From NCBI GenBank assembly GCA_009619095.1, contig WJOT01000074.1, positions 1-49,782 of the forward strand: a stretch of DNA of 49,782 bases, given 5' to 3'. The DNA is from Clostridia bacterium (lineage in GTDB: Bacteria > UBA6262 > WVXT01). Shown in pieces: positions 33,340 through 42,189 of the stretch; within the stretch, counting starts at the first letter, position 1, and each line of letters starts with the position of its first letter. The notes under the pieces were generated by a model that was not told the origin of the DNA, made no database searches, and was given only the letters and a program-made list of their open reading frames with translations. The translations under genes were made by a program, and so were the position numbers.

Positions 33340-34596
33340 TCATTTTTTAACTCTACGATTCACCATAGATACTTCTTTCATAACCTCTTTGTATTTTTTG
33401 CTTATTTCTTCCCAGCTATATCTGCGGGCAGTCCGACGCGCTCTCTCGCCCATTTCTTCAAGGTCAAATTGGGTAAGAGCTTTTACAATTTTATCGGCGA
33501 TATCCGCGGGATTTTTGGGAATCGTCAATAATCCATTGTATCCGTCTTTCACCGACTCAGGTATGCCTCCGATATTGCTGGCGATTACTGGTTTTCCACA
33601 GGACATCGCTTCTAATATTACCATCCCTAATGTTTCGGTATGGCCATATTTATCAAATATGGCGGGCAAAATTAATAAATCACAAATATTGTAATAATCA
33701 ATCAAATCTTCGTGCTTCACGACACCTAAAAATGAGACATATGAAAAAAGATTTGACTTTTTCACTTTCTCTTTCAGCCGTCTTTCCAAATTTCCTGTGC
33801 CTGCGATTAACAATTTTAAGTCTGGTAATTCATTCCTAACAATCCTCATTGCATCGATTAAATATTCTGCACCTTTCTTTTCAACCAATCTTCCGACAAA
33901 AAGTAAAATATATTTTTCCCTCATATTATATTTTTCTCTCAAGCTAACCCGGTCTTTTGGAATGAAAGTACTAATATCTATACCCATAGGACAAACTATT
34001 GCTCTCGTGTTATAACCTATTAACTTATCTAAATTTGATTTTACGAAAGAACTTACCGTGATGATATGATCACTATTTCTTACGATAAATCGAGAGATGT
34101 ATCTTCCAAAGGGAAACCTCTTGAGAGCAAATAAACCAGCAGAATGAACAGTACTTATATGGCGTATTCCCAAAATTTTCTTGGCCAACGCACCATTTAA
34201 ACCCTGAGCGACCATCCAATGGGAATTTACAATATTTATTTTTTCTTTCTTTATAAGCCAGATCAGAGAAAATAATTGGAAAAAGAAAAAGAAAGGCAAT
34301 TGAAGCTTGGCTAATAAACTATGCCGGATATTGGCAGGTATTCCGGAACCGTAGCAGAGTTTTTGTAATGCGAATGGAAAGAAATAAGGAAACCTATGAA
34401 CTTTGATTCCATCTAATTCTTCGGACCTCTTAACCTTTGGGGCATGTGGAGCGAGAACAAATACTCCTAACCCTCGTTTTATTAATTCTTTAGTTAAAGA
34501 TAAAATAAAATTACCGGATAAATCTCCTTCATATCGTGGAAATCCGCTGGTTAAGATGCAAATCTTGAACTTGTAGTTTTTTTTACCATTATTCAT
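33340..34596 (-). CDS. Glycosyltransferase family 4
   Basis: This is a 418-residue GT-B enzyme. The N-terminal half has TSGFPRYEGDLSGNF and a long helix region. The C-terminal half holds the nucleotide-sugar site with LLFVGRLVEKKGAEYLIDA, LLIAGTGNLERRLKE, and ETLGMVILEAMSCGKPVIAS, including the E-x7-E pair. It should add a sugar from an NDP donor to a growing polysaccharide at the cytoplasmic face. Its 5' end abuts a broken GT2 fragment. Confidence 0.9.
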   Translation of the reverse strand: MNNGKKNYKFKICILTSGFPRYEGDLSGNFILSLTKELIKRGLGVFVLAPHAPKVKRSEELDGIKVHRFPYFFPFALQKLCYGSGIPANIRHSLLAKLQLPFFFFFQLFSLIWLIKKEKINIVNSHWMVAQGLNGALAKKILGIRHISTVHSAGLFALKRFPFGRYISRFIVRNSDHIITVSSFVKSNLDKLIGYNTRAIVCPMGIDISTFIPKDRVSLREKYNMREKYILLFVGRLVEKKGAEYLIDAMRIVRNELPDLKLLIAGTGNLERRLKEKVKKSNLFSYVSFLGVVKHEDLIDYYNICDLLILPAIFDKYGHTETLGMVILEAMSCGKPVIASNIGGIPESVKDGYNGLLTIPKNPADIADKIVKALTQFDLEEMGERARRTARRYSWEEISKKYKEVMKEVSMVNRRVKK

Positions 34597-34606
34597 TCAT
34601 AAACAC

Positions 34607-34784
34607 TTATTCTTCCTGATGCATATCGAATAGCGCAGCAAATAAAAGGAACTGGATACCTATAATTAGCAAAATTGCACCTATAATGGCTTTGGGCCCG
34701 GAAACCCTCAACCCTGCAGTTTAACGGCAAATCAAATATATTCCATAAATTACTCGGCCTGTGAAAAAACTTATGCCCATTCAC
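34607..34784 (-). pseudogene. Frameshifted C-terminal remnant of a family 2 glycosyltransferase
   Basis: Read on the minus strand, one frame gives FHRPSNLWNIFDLPLNCRVEG. The next frame continues RVSGPKAIIGAILLIIGIQ and then FLLFAALFDMHQEE before a stop at 34607. Joined across one frameshift near 34700, this is the typical tail of a polyprenyl-phosphate-type GT2 with its last membrane helix. It resembles the end of the intact GT2 next door (IIAGLQFLLFAMWFDMEYN). No N-terminal part is present. It probably marks recombination between two related GT2 genes, or a decayed neighbour. Confidence 0.75.
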
Positions 34785-35731
34785 TTAAGGTCCTTATTAT
34801 ATTCCATATCGAACCACATCGCAAAAAGAAGAAATTGCAATCCTGCAATAATCAACAAAGTCGCAAAAATAACACTAGTGGTTGCAATACGACCTACAAA
34901 TAGCCTATAAAAGAACATATAGAATCCAAAAATCGTCCCAATTGTCGTACACAGGATCCCTAAAAGATAGAAGAAAACTAAAGGATGGAAATCTCTGATA
35001 ATATACTTTTCTTTCATTCTCCAAAAGAACATCCTTAATAACAAGAAGGTAAGTGTGAAAGCAATTTTCCACAATTTCACACCAGATTTCTCGCCAATAT
35101 TGTAAATAGCTCTGACAGGCACATCTTTTACTCGAAAATAATGGACATTCAACCTGACCAAAAAATCGTTGGGCATACCAAATCTCTTGTAAACTTTATC
35201 CAGGTTTACCACCTTGAGAACATTTAGAGAAATAGCAGTATAGCCACATTGAAAATCTGCCACATGCCAATATCCGGACACAATTTTGGTAAGTAGTGAA
35301 AGGAAAGCGTTCCCCAGATATCTCTTTTTGGGCATCATGTGCCATGTACCACCGGTAATCAGCCTATTACCTTTTGTGTAATCGGCTTGGCCGTCGACTA
35401 CGGGATTAAGTAATTGGGGAAGGTCCTTCGGGTCCATTTGAGCGTCGCCTGCCATAACCGCGGTGACATCCATATTGTTATCTCTAGCCCATTTATAACC
35501 AGTAACTATCGCTCCACCAACCCCCTGATTTTTCTTACGCTCTAATAAAATTAACCGTCCACCCAAAGCCTCCTCAAATTTCTTCACTTCTCTCACTGTA
35601 TTGTCTTTACTCACATCATCTACAATAACTATCTTATCAACGAATTCCGGCATAGTTTCCAAAACTCTGCCAATAAGTTTCTCCTCATTATAAGTTGGTA
35701 CAACCACAGCTATTGCCTTTCCTTTATACAT
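34781..35731 (-). CDS. Glycosyltransferase family 2 (dolichyl/polyprenyl-phosphate sugar synthase type)
   Basis: This 316-residue protein has a GT-A domain with VVVPTYNEEKLIGRVLE (near 8-22), IVDDVSKDN, and AVMAGDAQMDPKDLPQLL, the DxD-like region. Two C-terminal membrane helices follow (about 235-260 and 280-310). It should transfer a sugar from an NDP-sugar to polyprenyl phosphate or a lipid acceptor. The ATG at 35731 has a GGAG site and is chosen over 35746. Its stop is followed directly by the broken tail of a related GT2. Confidence 0.9.
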   Translation of the reverse strand: MYKGKAIAVVVPTYNEEKLIGRVLETMPEFVDKIVIVDDVSKDNTVREVKKFEEALGGRLILLERKKNQGVGGAIVTGYKWARDNNMDVTAVMAGDAQMDPKDLPQLLNPVVDGQADYTKGNRLITGGTWHMMPKKRYLGNAFLSLLTKIVSGYWHVADFQCGYTAISLNVLKVVNLDKVYKRFGMPNDFLVRLNVHYFRVKDVPVRAIYNIGEKSGVKLWKIAFTLTFLLLRMFFWRMKEKYIIRDFHPLVFFYLLGILCTTIGTIFGFYMFFYRLFVGRIATTSVIFATLLIIAGLQFLLFAMWFDMEYNKDLK

Positions 35732-35769
35732 AGTTTCTCCTTCCACAATCCATTCTTATACCTGAAGAA

Positions 35770-36360
35770 TCACTTCACTTTCTTTATTTGCTCTCCTTCT
35801 TTTTCATATCGCCTGTGACATTTTTGACATTCTGCCTTACTATCAGTAAATTGCAATTTGGTGCCACATTCACACATCCACCCTTGAATCCTTGCCGGAT
35901 TACCATAAACCAATCCGTAATCAGGGATGTCTTTTGTTACCACTGCCCCTGCTCCGATGAATCCATATATTCCTATGGTAATACCGCAGAGAATCGTTGC
36001 ATTGGCTCCAATGGTTGCTCCTCGTTTGACTAAGGTTCTCCCATATTCATCTAATCTACGAGGATAATCAGAACGAGGATTAAACACATTGATAAACACC
36101 ATCGACGGACCGCAGAAAACACTGTCTTCTAAAATGACATTCTTATACACAGAGACATTATTTTGAATCTTAACGTTGTTTCCAATTTTCACATTAGTAT
36201 CTACATATACATTTTGACCAATTTTACAATTTTCGCCAATCTGTGCTCCCTTCATAATGTGAGAAAAATGCCATATCTTGGTGCCTTTTCCTATCTGAAC
36301 TGGTTCATTTACGTATGCAGATTCGTGCACGAAATAATCTTTTTTTTCCTCTTGACCCAT
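35770..36360 (-). CDS. wbpD: WbpD-like N-acetyltransferase with C-terminal zinc ribbon
   Basis: This 196-residue left-handed beta-helix acetyltransferase begins with [10 protein letters not shown] and shows hexapeptide repeats to about residue 160. The segment [20 protein letters not shown] is typical of WbpD/WlbB, which acetylates the 3-amino group of UDP-GlcNAc3N uronate. The extra C-terminus has four cysteines in CECGTK and CQKCHRR, a zinc-ribbon-like module often found in this group. The start follows the WbpB-like gene's stop directly. Together with the two upstream genes it would complete UDP-diacetamido-uronate synthesis. Confidence 0.85.
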   Translation of the reverse strand: MGQEEKKDYFVHESAYVNEPVQIGKGTKIWHFSHIMKGAQIGENCKIGQNVYVDTNVKIGNNVKIQNNVSVYKNVILEDSVFCGPSMVFINVFNPRSDYPRRLDEYGRTLVKRGATIGANATILCGITIGIYGFIGAGAVVTKDIPDYGLVYGNPARIQGWMCECGTKLQFTDSKAECQKCHRRYEKEGEQIKKVK

Positions 36361-37368
36361 TTATCCCTCCAATTTCACTAAAGTCCCGTAATTCTCCATC
36401 GACTTCTGTGCCGCCTCCAACACACGCACTACCCGTAAACCATCTGCTCCATCATTCAGGGGGCGTTTATTCTCCCTGATGCAGTCTAAGAAATGCTGGC
36501 ATTCAATTTTAAGGGGCTCCTTCATATTTATCTTAGGGATACTGATGTCGCCAATCCTTAATGTGATGGAATCTCCGTAGGAGACGTATTTTCCCGGGGA
36601 ATCGGCTCCTTTGTCATAGATTTTAATCTTTTCAGAACTTTCCATGTCATCAAACACGACCATCTTCTTACTTCCTACAATGGTGAACTTCCTAATCTTA
36701 TGTGGATCAAGCCAGCTAATATGAACCTGAGCCATTCTTTTATCCTTAAAATGTAGGTTCACAAAAACGACGTCTTGTATATTTTCTTGCAAATAAGACT
36801 CCCCTAAGGCATTTACACTTTCTGGTTCTTCTCCTAAAAGATAGAGTATGACCGATACATCGTGAGGGCCAAAACTCCATAATGCATTTTCATAACGCCT
36901 TATTTCCCCTAAATTTACTCTCTGTGAGTAAATGTAGTAGACCTTCCCTATTTCTCCGCTATCTATAAGTTCTTTCAATTTACGAATCCCAGGATGGTGT
37001 TCAAGCAGATGTCCAACCATGAGGATGCGATTTTTAGCTTTGGCAATGCCAATCAAGTCTTCACATTCGTGACTATTGAGAGCTAATGGCTTCTCCACTA
37101 ATACATGTTTACCGGCAAGCAGGCATTCCTTGGCAAGCTCATAATGATGTTGCGCTTCGGTAACTATGGCAATTGCTTCTAACTCAGGATTTCCAAGTAA
37201 GGTCTTGTAATCTTGGGTTGTGTTTATATTCGGAAAAGACGCTTTGATAGAATCGAGGCGTTCTTTTTTCTTGTCACAAATTGTATGGAGATTACAGCCC
37301 GGCAGCTCAAAAAAGACTCTGGCCAGGTTGGGACCCCAGTATCCTGCACCTATAAGTGCTACATTCAT
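36361..37368 (-). CDS. wbpB: Gfo/Idh/MocA dehydrogenase, WbpB-like
   Basis: This 335-residue NAD-dependent oxidoreductase begins with the Rossmann loop ALIGAGYWGPNLARV. It has the catalytic region EKPLALNSHEC (EKP near residues 93-95) and a C-terminal alpha/beta domain. Between an aminotransferase and a hexapeptide acetyltransferase it fits WbpB, which oxidises C3 of UDP-GlcNAcA. The UDP-GlcNAc 6-dehydrogenase WbpA is not in the window. A different amino-sugar pathway is the alternative. Confidence 0.85.
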   Translation of the reverse strand: MNVALIGAGYWGPNLARVFFELPGCNLHTICDKKKERLDSIKASFPNINTTQDYKTLLGNPELEAIAIVTEAQHHYELAKECLLAGKHVLVEKPLALNSHECEDLIGIAKAKNRILMVGHLLEHHPGIRKLKELIDSGEIGKVYYIYSQRVNLGEIRRYENALWSFGPHDVSVILYLLGEEPESVNALGESYLQENIQDVVFVNLHFKDKRMAQVHISWLDPHKIRKFTIVGSKKMVVFDDMESSEKIKIYDKGADSPGKYVSYGDSITLRIGDISIPKINMKEPLKIECQHFLDCIRENKRPLNDGADGLRVVRVLEAAQKSMENYGTLVKLEG

Positions 37369-37434
37369 TGTTTTTTCCCTCCAATTGCGTATTCTTGTTC
37401 CAAAATTCTCATTGTGGGGAGCAGTATATTTGTT

Positions 37435-38532
37435 TCAATTTTTCTTCTTTATTATCTCCACAATTTTTTTAATCTCATCCTCGGTCAATTCGGGAAACAT
37501 GGGAAGAGAAAGCAATCTTTCCGTGCAGGCTTCAGAGATAGGAAAATCGCCTTTTTTATAACCAAGGTAACTGTATGCTTGTTGAAGGTGTAAAGGTAGA
37601 GGATAATGGATGGCTGTAGAAATCTCGTTCTTCTTTAGCCTTAAGTATAATTCCTCTCTCTTCTCTATTCCAATCACATAAAGGTGGTAAACGTGCTTGG
37701 CATATTCCATTTCCAGTGGAGTTTTAACTCCACTCCCTTTGAGTAATTCATCATACAATTTGGCATTTTTTCTTCTTTTTTCCGTCCATTCCTCAAGATG
37801 TCTCAACTTTACTCGCAGTATCGCAGCCTGGATTGCGTCCAGTCGATAATTATATCCTTCTATTTCGTGGTAATATTTTTTTTGGTAACCATGATTTCTC
37901 AATAATCTCATTTTTTCCACTAATGCCTGATTATCACTGACCGCCATGCCTGCATCTCCGTAGGCACCCAAATTTTTTCCGGGATAGAAGCTGAAGCAGG
38001 CAATATCTCCCAGGCTTCCCACCTTCTTCCCTTTATACTCAGCACCGTGAGCCTGGCAAGCATCTTCAATTACAATGAGATTGTGCTTTTTAGCAATCTC
38101 CATAATCTTATCCATATCGGCAGGATGACCAAATAGATGGACGGGGATAATTGCTCTCGTTTTTTCCGTAATCGCCTGTTCAATCTTCTCAGAATCCATA
38201 TTATAACTTCTATCCTCAATATCTACGAAAACGACTTTCGCAGCAGTATGAGATATTGCTTCCGTTGTAGCAATAAATGTATAGGGAACGGTAATAACTT
38301 CATCACCTTGCTTTACTCCGCAAGCTACCAATGCCAGGTGAAGAGCGGTAGTGCCCGAACTTGTCCCTACTCCATATTTAATTCCACAGAATTTTGCAAA
38401 TTCATTCTCAAATCCTTCAACATTTTCTCCCATAATAAAGGCACTGTTATCGATGACTTTTTGAATAGCCTCATCGATTTCTTTTTTAATCGACAAGTAC
38501 TGACGTTTTAAATCAACCAGAGGAATATGCAC
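37435..38532 (-). CDS. wbpE: DegT/DnrJ/EryC1 aminotransferase, WbpE-like
   Basis: This 365-residue PLP sugar aminotransferase has K186 in FSFYPGKNLGAYGDAG. The family motifs VGTSSGTTALHLAL and EDACQAHGAEY are present. In this neighbourhood it should aminate the C3 keto group made by the WbpB-like enzyme. The start codon is GTG at 38532 with an AAGGAGG site. It is the first gene of the polysaccharide cluster, downstream of a strong terminator-like hairpin, so the cluster probably has its own promoter that I could not place. Confidence 0.88.
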   Translation of the reverse strand: MHIPLVDLKRQYLSIKKEIDEAIQKVIDNSAFIMGENVEGFENEFAKFCGIKYGVGTSSGTTALHLALVACGVKQGDEVITVPYTFIATTEAISHTAAKVVFVDIEDRSYNMDSEKIEQAITEKTRAIIPVHLFGHPADMDKIMEIAKKHNLIVIEDACQAHGAEYKGKKVGSLGDIACFSFYPGKNLGAYGDAGMAVSDNQALVEKMRLLRNHGYQKKYYHEIEGYNYRLDAIQAAILRVKLRHLEEWTEKRRKNAKLYDELLKGSGVKTPLEMEYAKHVYHLYVIGIEKREELYLRLKKNEISTAIHYPLPLHLQQAYSYLGYKKGDFPISEACTERLLSLPMFPELTEDEIKKIVEIIKKKN

Positions 38533-38600
38533 TCAAAGCCTCCTTCAATTTCCCAGCTAACAATCCGTTACGAGGGATTTGCAGTCCATCAAACACAAAA

Positions 38601-38651
38601 ACCCAAAAAGATAATGACCGACATTCTCAGCCTGCTCTTATCCTTTTGGGT
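38601..38651 (-). terminator. Rho-independent-type terminator after the flotillin operon
   Basis: On the minus strand ACCCAAAAGGATAA and TTATCTTTTTGGGT pair over 14 positions with one mismatch. They are separated by 23 bases and followed by TTTTTGTGTTT. It lies 50 bases after the last gene of the lpx-flotillin operon and separates it from the polysaccharide cluster. Confidence 0.7.
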
Positions 38652-38699
38652 TGGTTCGCTCTTATTTTTCATCTAACAATTCAGGGAAAATTATAATCC

Positions 38700-39155
38700 T
38701 CAGAGAATCCTCCTGAACGGCTTTTTAGCCCTGGGAGGGCCGAGAATCTCAGAGATGAGTATCCCCCGTCCCAGGGTTTCTAAATCCTCTAACTCGATTT
38801 CCAGTTCTTCCTCTTCAGGACTCGGTTCGAGAACAGGAGGCACTCTAACTTCTCTCTCGGGTAATTTTTTTACTTCCATAGTCTCAGTAACTTCTGGTTC
38901 TTCCACTGGAGGGAGAACAATGGGAGGCTGTTCACTAACAGGAATGCTTTTTTCTTCACCTCTCAAGACCTCAAAAACTTCACTTAACTCTTCTTCGGGA
39001 AACATTCCCACTGTCTCCTCTTTAGGTTCTGCATAAGCCTCCTCTTCCTCTTGGAGACGTTCTTTTTCCCTGCGAGACCTCTTCCTTAATAAACTGCCTG
39101 ATATTAACCATACCAGTGCTAAAACTACCCAGAAGATTACCTCTATACCTTCCAT
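38700..39155 (-). CDS. Membrane-anchored acidic protein downstream of floA
   Basis: This is a 151-residue protein of no recognised family. One N-terminal membrane helix (about 5-22) is followed by a basic patch RKRSRREKE. A long, acidic, proline-rich region (about 35-130) is probably disordered. It ends in a compact conserved-looking segment, LISEILGPPRAKKPFRRIL. The ATG at 39155 has a GGAG site. It follows floA by 136 bases that contain a palindromic element, and a terminator comes after it. The membrane anchor and operon suggest a partner of the flotillin/NfeD proteins. Confidence 0.75.
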   Translation of the reverse strand: MEGIEVIFWVVLALVWLISGSLLRKRSRREKERLQEEEEAYAEPKEETVGMFPEEELSEVFEVLRGEEKSIPVSEQPPIVLPPVEEPEVTETMEVKKLPEREVRVPPVLEPSPEEEELEIELEDLETLGRGILISEILGPPRAKKPFRRIL

Positions 39156-39191
39156 ATCGACTCCATACGAGGGAAATGTAACAGCAAAGCG

Positions 39192-39274
39192 CTGTCATTG
39201 CGAAGGACGTGAAGTCCCGATTCATCGGGACCACGCTCCTTTTCCCGATTTTTAATCGGGACTCGCAATGACAG
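39192..39274. repeat. Palindromic element with TGTCATTGCGA ends
   Basis: The ends CTGTCATTGCGA and TCGCAATGACAG are perfect 12-bp inverted repeats around an 83-base unit. Inside is the stem GTCCCGAT/ATCGGGAC (39214-39231) and a second stem CCCGATT/AATCGGG. Elements with TGTCATTGCGA ends are widespread intergenic repeats in bacteria. Here it sits between floA and the acidic protein gene. Confidence 0.85.
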
Positions 39275-39291
39275 GCGATACTGTTCTCGAG

Positions 39292-40284
39292 CTATTTCTT
39301 TTCTTTCTTTTCCGGTCTTCCTGCCAGAGAATCCCTCATTTTTGTATCTGCTTGAACATTCTTAATATTATAGTAATCCATAACTCCTAAACGACCCTCT
39401 TTGAAAGCGTAAGCCATTGCTCTGGGAATTTCAGCTTCAGCTTCCACAACCTTTGCTCTCATCTCCTGGACAAGAGCTTTCATCTCTTGCTCCCGAGCCA
39501 CAGCCATTGCTCTTCTCTCTTCAGCCTTAGCTTTGGCTATCTGCAGGTCAGCCTCTGCCCGTCTCTGTTGTAATTCTGCTCCGATATTCTTACCCACATC
39601 CACATCAGCAATATCTATGGAGAGAATTTCGTATGCTGTGCCCGCATCCAGTCCCTTTGCTAATACTTTTTGAGATATCAAATCCGGGTTTTCCAGAACT
39701 TTCTTATGGCTTTCCGCAGAACCGATGGTGGTAACAATGCCCTCACCAACTCGAGCGATAATCGTATCTTCTCCTGCCCCTCCCACTAATCTCTCTAAGT
39801 TCGTTCTCACTGTAACTCTTGCCTTTGCCAAAAGTTGAACACCATCCATGGCTACAGCATCTACTGTTGGCCTACCTTTTGAGGGATCGGGAGCATCGAT
39901 TACCTTGGGAATTACACTCATATGGACTGCTTCCAAGATATTTCTTCCGGCGAGGTCGATTGCTGCACCACGCTTGAAGTCCAATGGTATATTGGCTTTA
40001 TCAGCTGCAATGAGTGCCTGAATTACTCGCATTACATTTCCTCTGGCAAGATGATGGGCCTCCAGTTCACTGGTCTCTATGCTCAGGCCAGCCTTAACTG
40101 CCATAATCTTTACATTAACTATAAGAGCTGGAGGAATGCCCCTTAGCTTCATTCCTAAAAGATTAAAGATGGAAATGTGGGCGCCTGCTGCCACAGCCTT
40201 GACCCAGATGTTGAGAAAGTAGAGGAACATTATGGCAAAGATAACTCCGACTATTACTACCAATCCAATTAAAAACTGTACCAT
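39292..40284 (-). CDS. floA: Flotillin-like protein FloA
   Basis: This 330-residue protein has an N-terminal membrane hairpin (about 3-25). An SPFH-like domain follows with [13 protein letters not shown] and [22 protein letters not shown] helical C-terminus is rich in Ala, Glu and Arg (about 235-300) and should oligomerise. FloA organises membrane microdomains and protein complexes. The ATG at 40284 has a GGGAGG site. It follows two NfeD genes, its usual partners. Confidence 0.94.
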   Translation of the reverse strand: MVQFLIGLVVIVGVIFAIMFLYFLNIWVKAVAAGAHISIFNLLGMKLRGIPPALIVNVKIMAVKAGLSIETSELEAHHLARGNVMRVIQALIAADKANIPLDFKRGAAIDLAGRNILEAVHMSVIPKVIDAPDPSKGRPTVDAVAMDGVQLLAKARVTVRTNLERLVGGAGEDTIIARVGEGIVTTIGSAESHKKVLENPDLISQKVLAKGLDAGTAYEILSIDIADVDVGKNIGAELQQRRAEADLQIAKAKAEERRAMAVAREQEMKALVQEMRAKVVEAEAEIPRAMAYAFKEGRLGVMDYYNIKNVQADTKMRDSLAGRPEKKEKK

Positions 40285-40333
40285 TTTTCACCTCCCATAA
40301 TTTATTGACATCATTTGTAGTTTCTTATACACT

Positions 40334-40816
40334 TCACGAGACTTTTTCTTCGTCTATTCTTCTGACCACAACTCTATTTCCTTCCACCATCACCACCTTT
40401 ATCTTACAACTCTTGGGTAGAAATACTCCCTCACTTACCACATTGACTTTTCCACCATCTATTAATGCTTTGCCAGAGGGCCTTAAAGTAGTTAATGAAA
40501 TACCAGTTTTATCTTTTAAGTCTTCTAAATTTTTCGAAGTAGAGCGGAAGCCTTTTTCTGTCGACTGCAGGAATAGTTTCCTGGACAATCTTGTCTTAGT
40601 CCCGAACTTCATTACTAAATAGACGCACACCATAGCCAACACCAAACCGCCAACTAAGAAATAGGAGCCCCCAACACTACCAAGTCGAACAAAGGCAATC
40701 CATATAGAGCCTACGATTAAAAAGAACCCAATCGTTCCCAGAATCCCTCCAGGAACAAAAACTTCAAAACAAATTAGAACCAAACCTGCCAGATATAGAG
40801 ATAAGCTTAGATTCAT
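40334..40816 (-). CDS. Short NfeD-family protein
   Basis: This 160-residue protein has three or four N-terminal membrane helices and a C-terminal OB-fold-like NfeD domain with GKALIDGGKVNVVSEGVFL and KVVMVEGNRVVVRRI. It lacks the protease domain of the gene upstream, so the two genes give long and short NfeD forms. Its ATG overlaps the upstream stop as ATGA, and floA follows 49 bases later. Confidence 0.88.
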   Translation of the reverse strand: MNLSLSLYLAGLVLICFEVFVPGGILGTIGFFLIVGSIWIAFVRLGSVGGSYFLVGGLVLAMVCVYLVMKFGTKTRLSRKLFLQSTEKGFRSTSKNLEDLKDKTGISLTTLRPSGKALIDGGKVNVVSEGVFLPKSCKIKVVMVEGNRVVVRRIDEEKVS

Positions 40817-42189
40817 TTCTTCTCTTCTATCTCCACTTCGGAAACCACTATCCTGTTTCCTTCCACTTTTATCACTTCTACCTGTCTTCCCTTCTCTATA
40901 AGTTCGCCTTCGCTTACCACATCCAGAATTGTATCTCCAAACTGAGCCTTACCCACAGGCCTGAGCATAGTCAGTGTTATACCTTGCTTTCCTATAAATT
41001 TTTCCAGCTCTACTGGCGCAGAACGGAATCCTTTTTCTCTCTTTTCCTCTGAAGTCAAAATTAATTTACTCAAAAGGGGGAATTTGGGCATAAATGCAAA
41101 ACTGAGCGTGGCTACCAGGAAAGTAGCGATCAGGGAGGCAGCCACCACATAAGTTGCCTGGAGGAGGCGAGAAATATCTACAGGCGTCTTGGGCAAAGGC
41201 TCTTTAACCAGAGAAAGGAAGAGACTGGCTACAATAAGCAGGACACCTGATACTCCTGCAATACCGAAACCAGGGATAACAAGTAATTCTAAAACTAGTA
41301 AAACTACCCCAACAATAAAGAGAACCGGCTCAACCCATTGGGCCAGGCCTACCATATATTGGGCGCCAAAGAAGAGCGCCAAACAGACTAGCCCGACTGT
41401 ACCACTCACTCCCCAGCCTGGTATCCTCAATTCAAAAAATATCCCTAAAAACCCAAAAGTAAGAAGAAGACCACTTACCATGGGGTGAGTGAGAAACCTT
41501 ACTAGTTTCTCTGACCAGGTTATCGAAGCCCTCACTACTTTTCCATCTTCTAACCCGTAAAGGGTGAGAATTTCTCCAATTTTTGAGACTTTATGCTCTG
41601 CCAATTTAAGTTTCAAGGCCTCCTCTGTGGTAAGGGTCAGAAGCTTACCTTTCTCGATTACCCCTTCTATTTCCACATCCGGGTCGACCATAGCTTCTGC
41701 CAAAGTTGTGGGATGGTTATTTCTTTCTGCCGTAGCTTTAAACTCTTTTCGCACATAGGAAATTACTTTTTCACTAGTAGGTTGGGCTTTTGTAGTTCCC
41801 GGAGCCATTGCCACAGGAGTAGCTGCACCAATGGTGCCCCCAGGGGCCATAACAATATGCCGACAAGCCAGGCTTATCAGAGCTCCCGCAGATATGGCTC
41901 TTCTGTTAACAAAAGCAATTGTGTTTATATCACTTTCAAAGAGAGTATCCCTGATCTCAGTAGCTGCGTCTACCCTGCCTCCGAAAGTCTCCAGTTCCAA
42001 GATGATGCACTGAGCTTCTTTTTCCTTCGCTTCCTGAACTACTCGCCTGACGAAACTGGAGAGCCCCAGGTCTATCACTCCTTTAATGGGAACGACATAA
42101 ACATCCCTCTCTGGGTAGCCAAAAAGGGATGAGTGACTGAGTAAAAGGAAGCCCAAACCCATAAGAAGAAGAAAGATTTTAATTCTCAT
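40813..42189 (-). CDS. NfeD-type membrane serine protease (long form)
   Basis: This 458-residue protein has a signal peptide (about 1-24) and a ClpP-class protease domain. The catalytic serine is probably in RRAISAGALISLAC near residue 98. A lysine follows in the region GTTKAQPTSEKVISYVRKEFK (near 143-165). Four or more membrane helices and a C-terminal OB-fold with FGDTILDVVSEGELIEKGRQ complete it. Long NfeD proteins cleave membrane proteins such as stomatin/flotillin partners. It starts on the msbA stop (ATGA). Confidence 0.9.
   Translation of the reverse strand: MRIKIFLLLMGLGFLLLSHSSLFGYPERDVYVVPIKGVIDLGLSSFVRRVVQEAKEKEAQCIILELETFGGRVDAATEIRDTLFESDINTIAFVNRRAISAGALISLACRHIVMAPGGTIGAATPVAMAPGTTKAQPTSEKVISYVRKEFKATAERNNHPTTLAEAMVDPDVEIEGVIEKGKLLTLTTEEALKLKLAEHKVSKIGEILTLYGLEDGKVVRASITWSEKLVRFLTHPMVSGLLLTFGFLGIFFELRIPGWGVSGTVGLVCLALFFGAQYMVGLAQWVEPVLFIVGVVLLVLELLVIPGFGIAGVSGVLLIVASLFLSLVKEPLPKTPVDISRLLQATYVVAASLIATFLVATLSFAFMPKFPLLSKLILTSEEKREKGFRSAPVELEKFIGKQGITLTMLRPVGKAQFGDTILDVVSEGELIEKGRQVEVIKVEGNRIVVSEVEIEEKK

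Noticed and set aside
34593-34784. 63-residue minus-strand open frame as a gene
   Set aside because: Its first half matches a GT2 tail and its second half is out of frame; it is better described as part of a broken GT2 tail.
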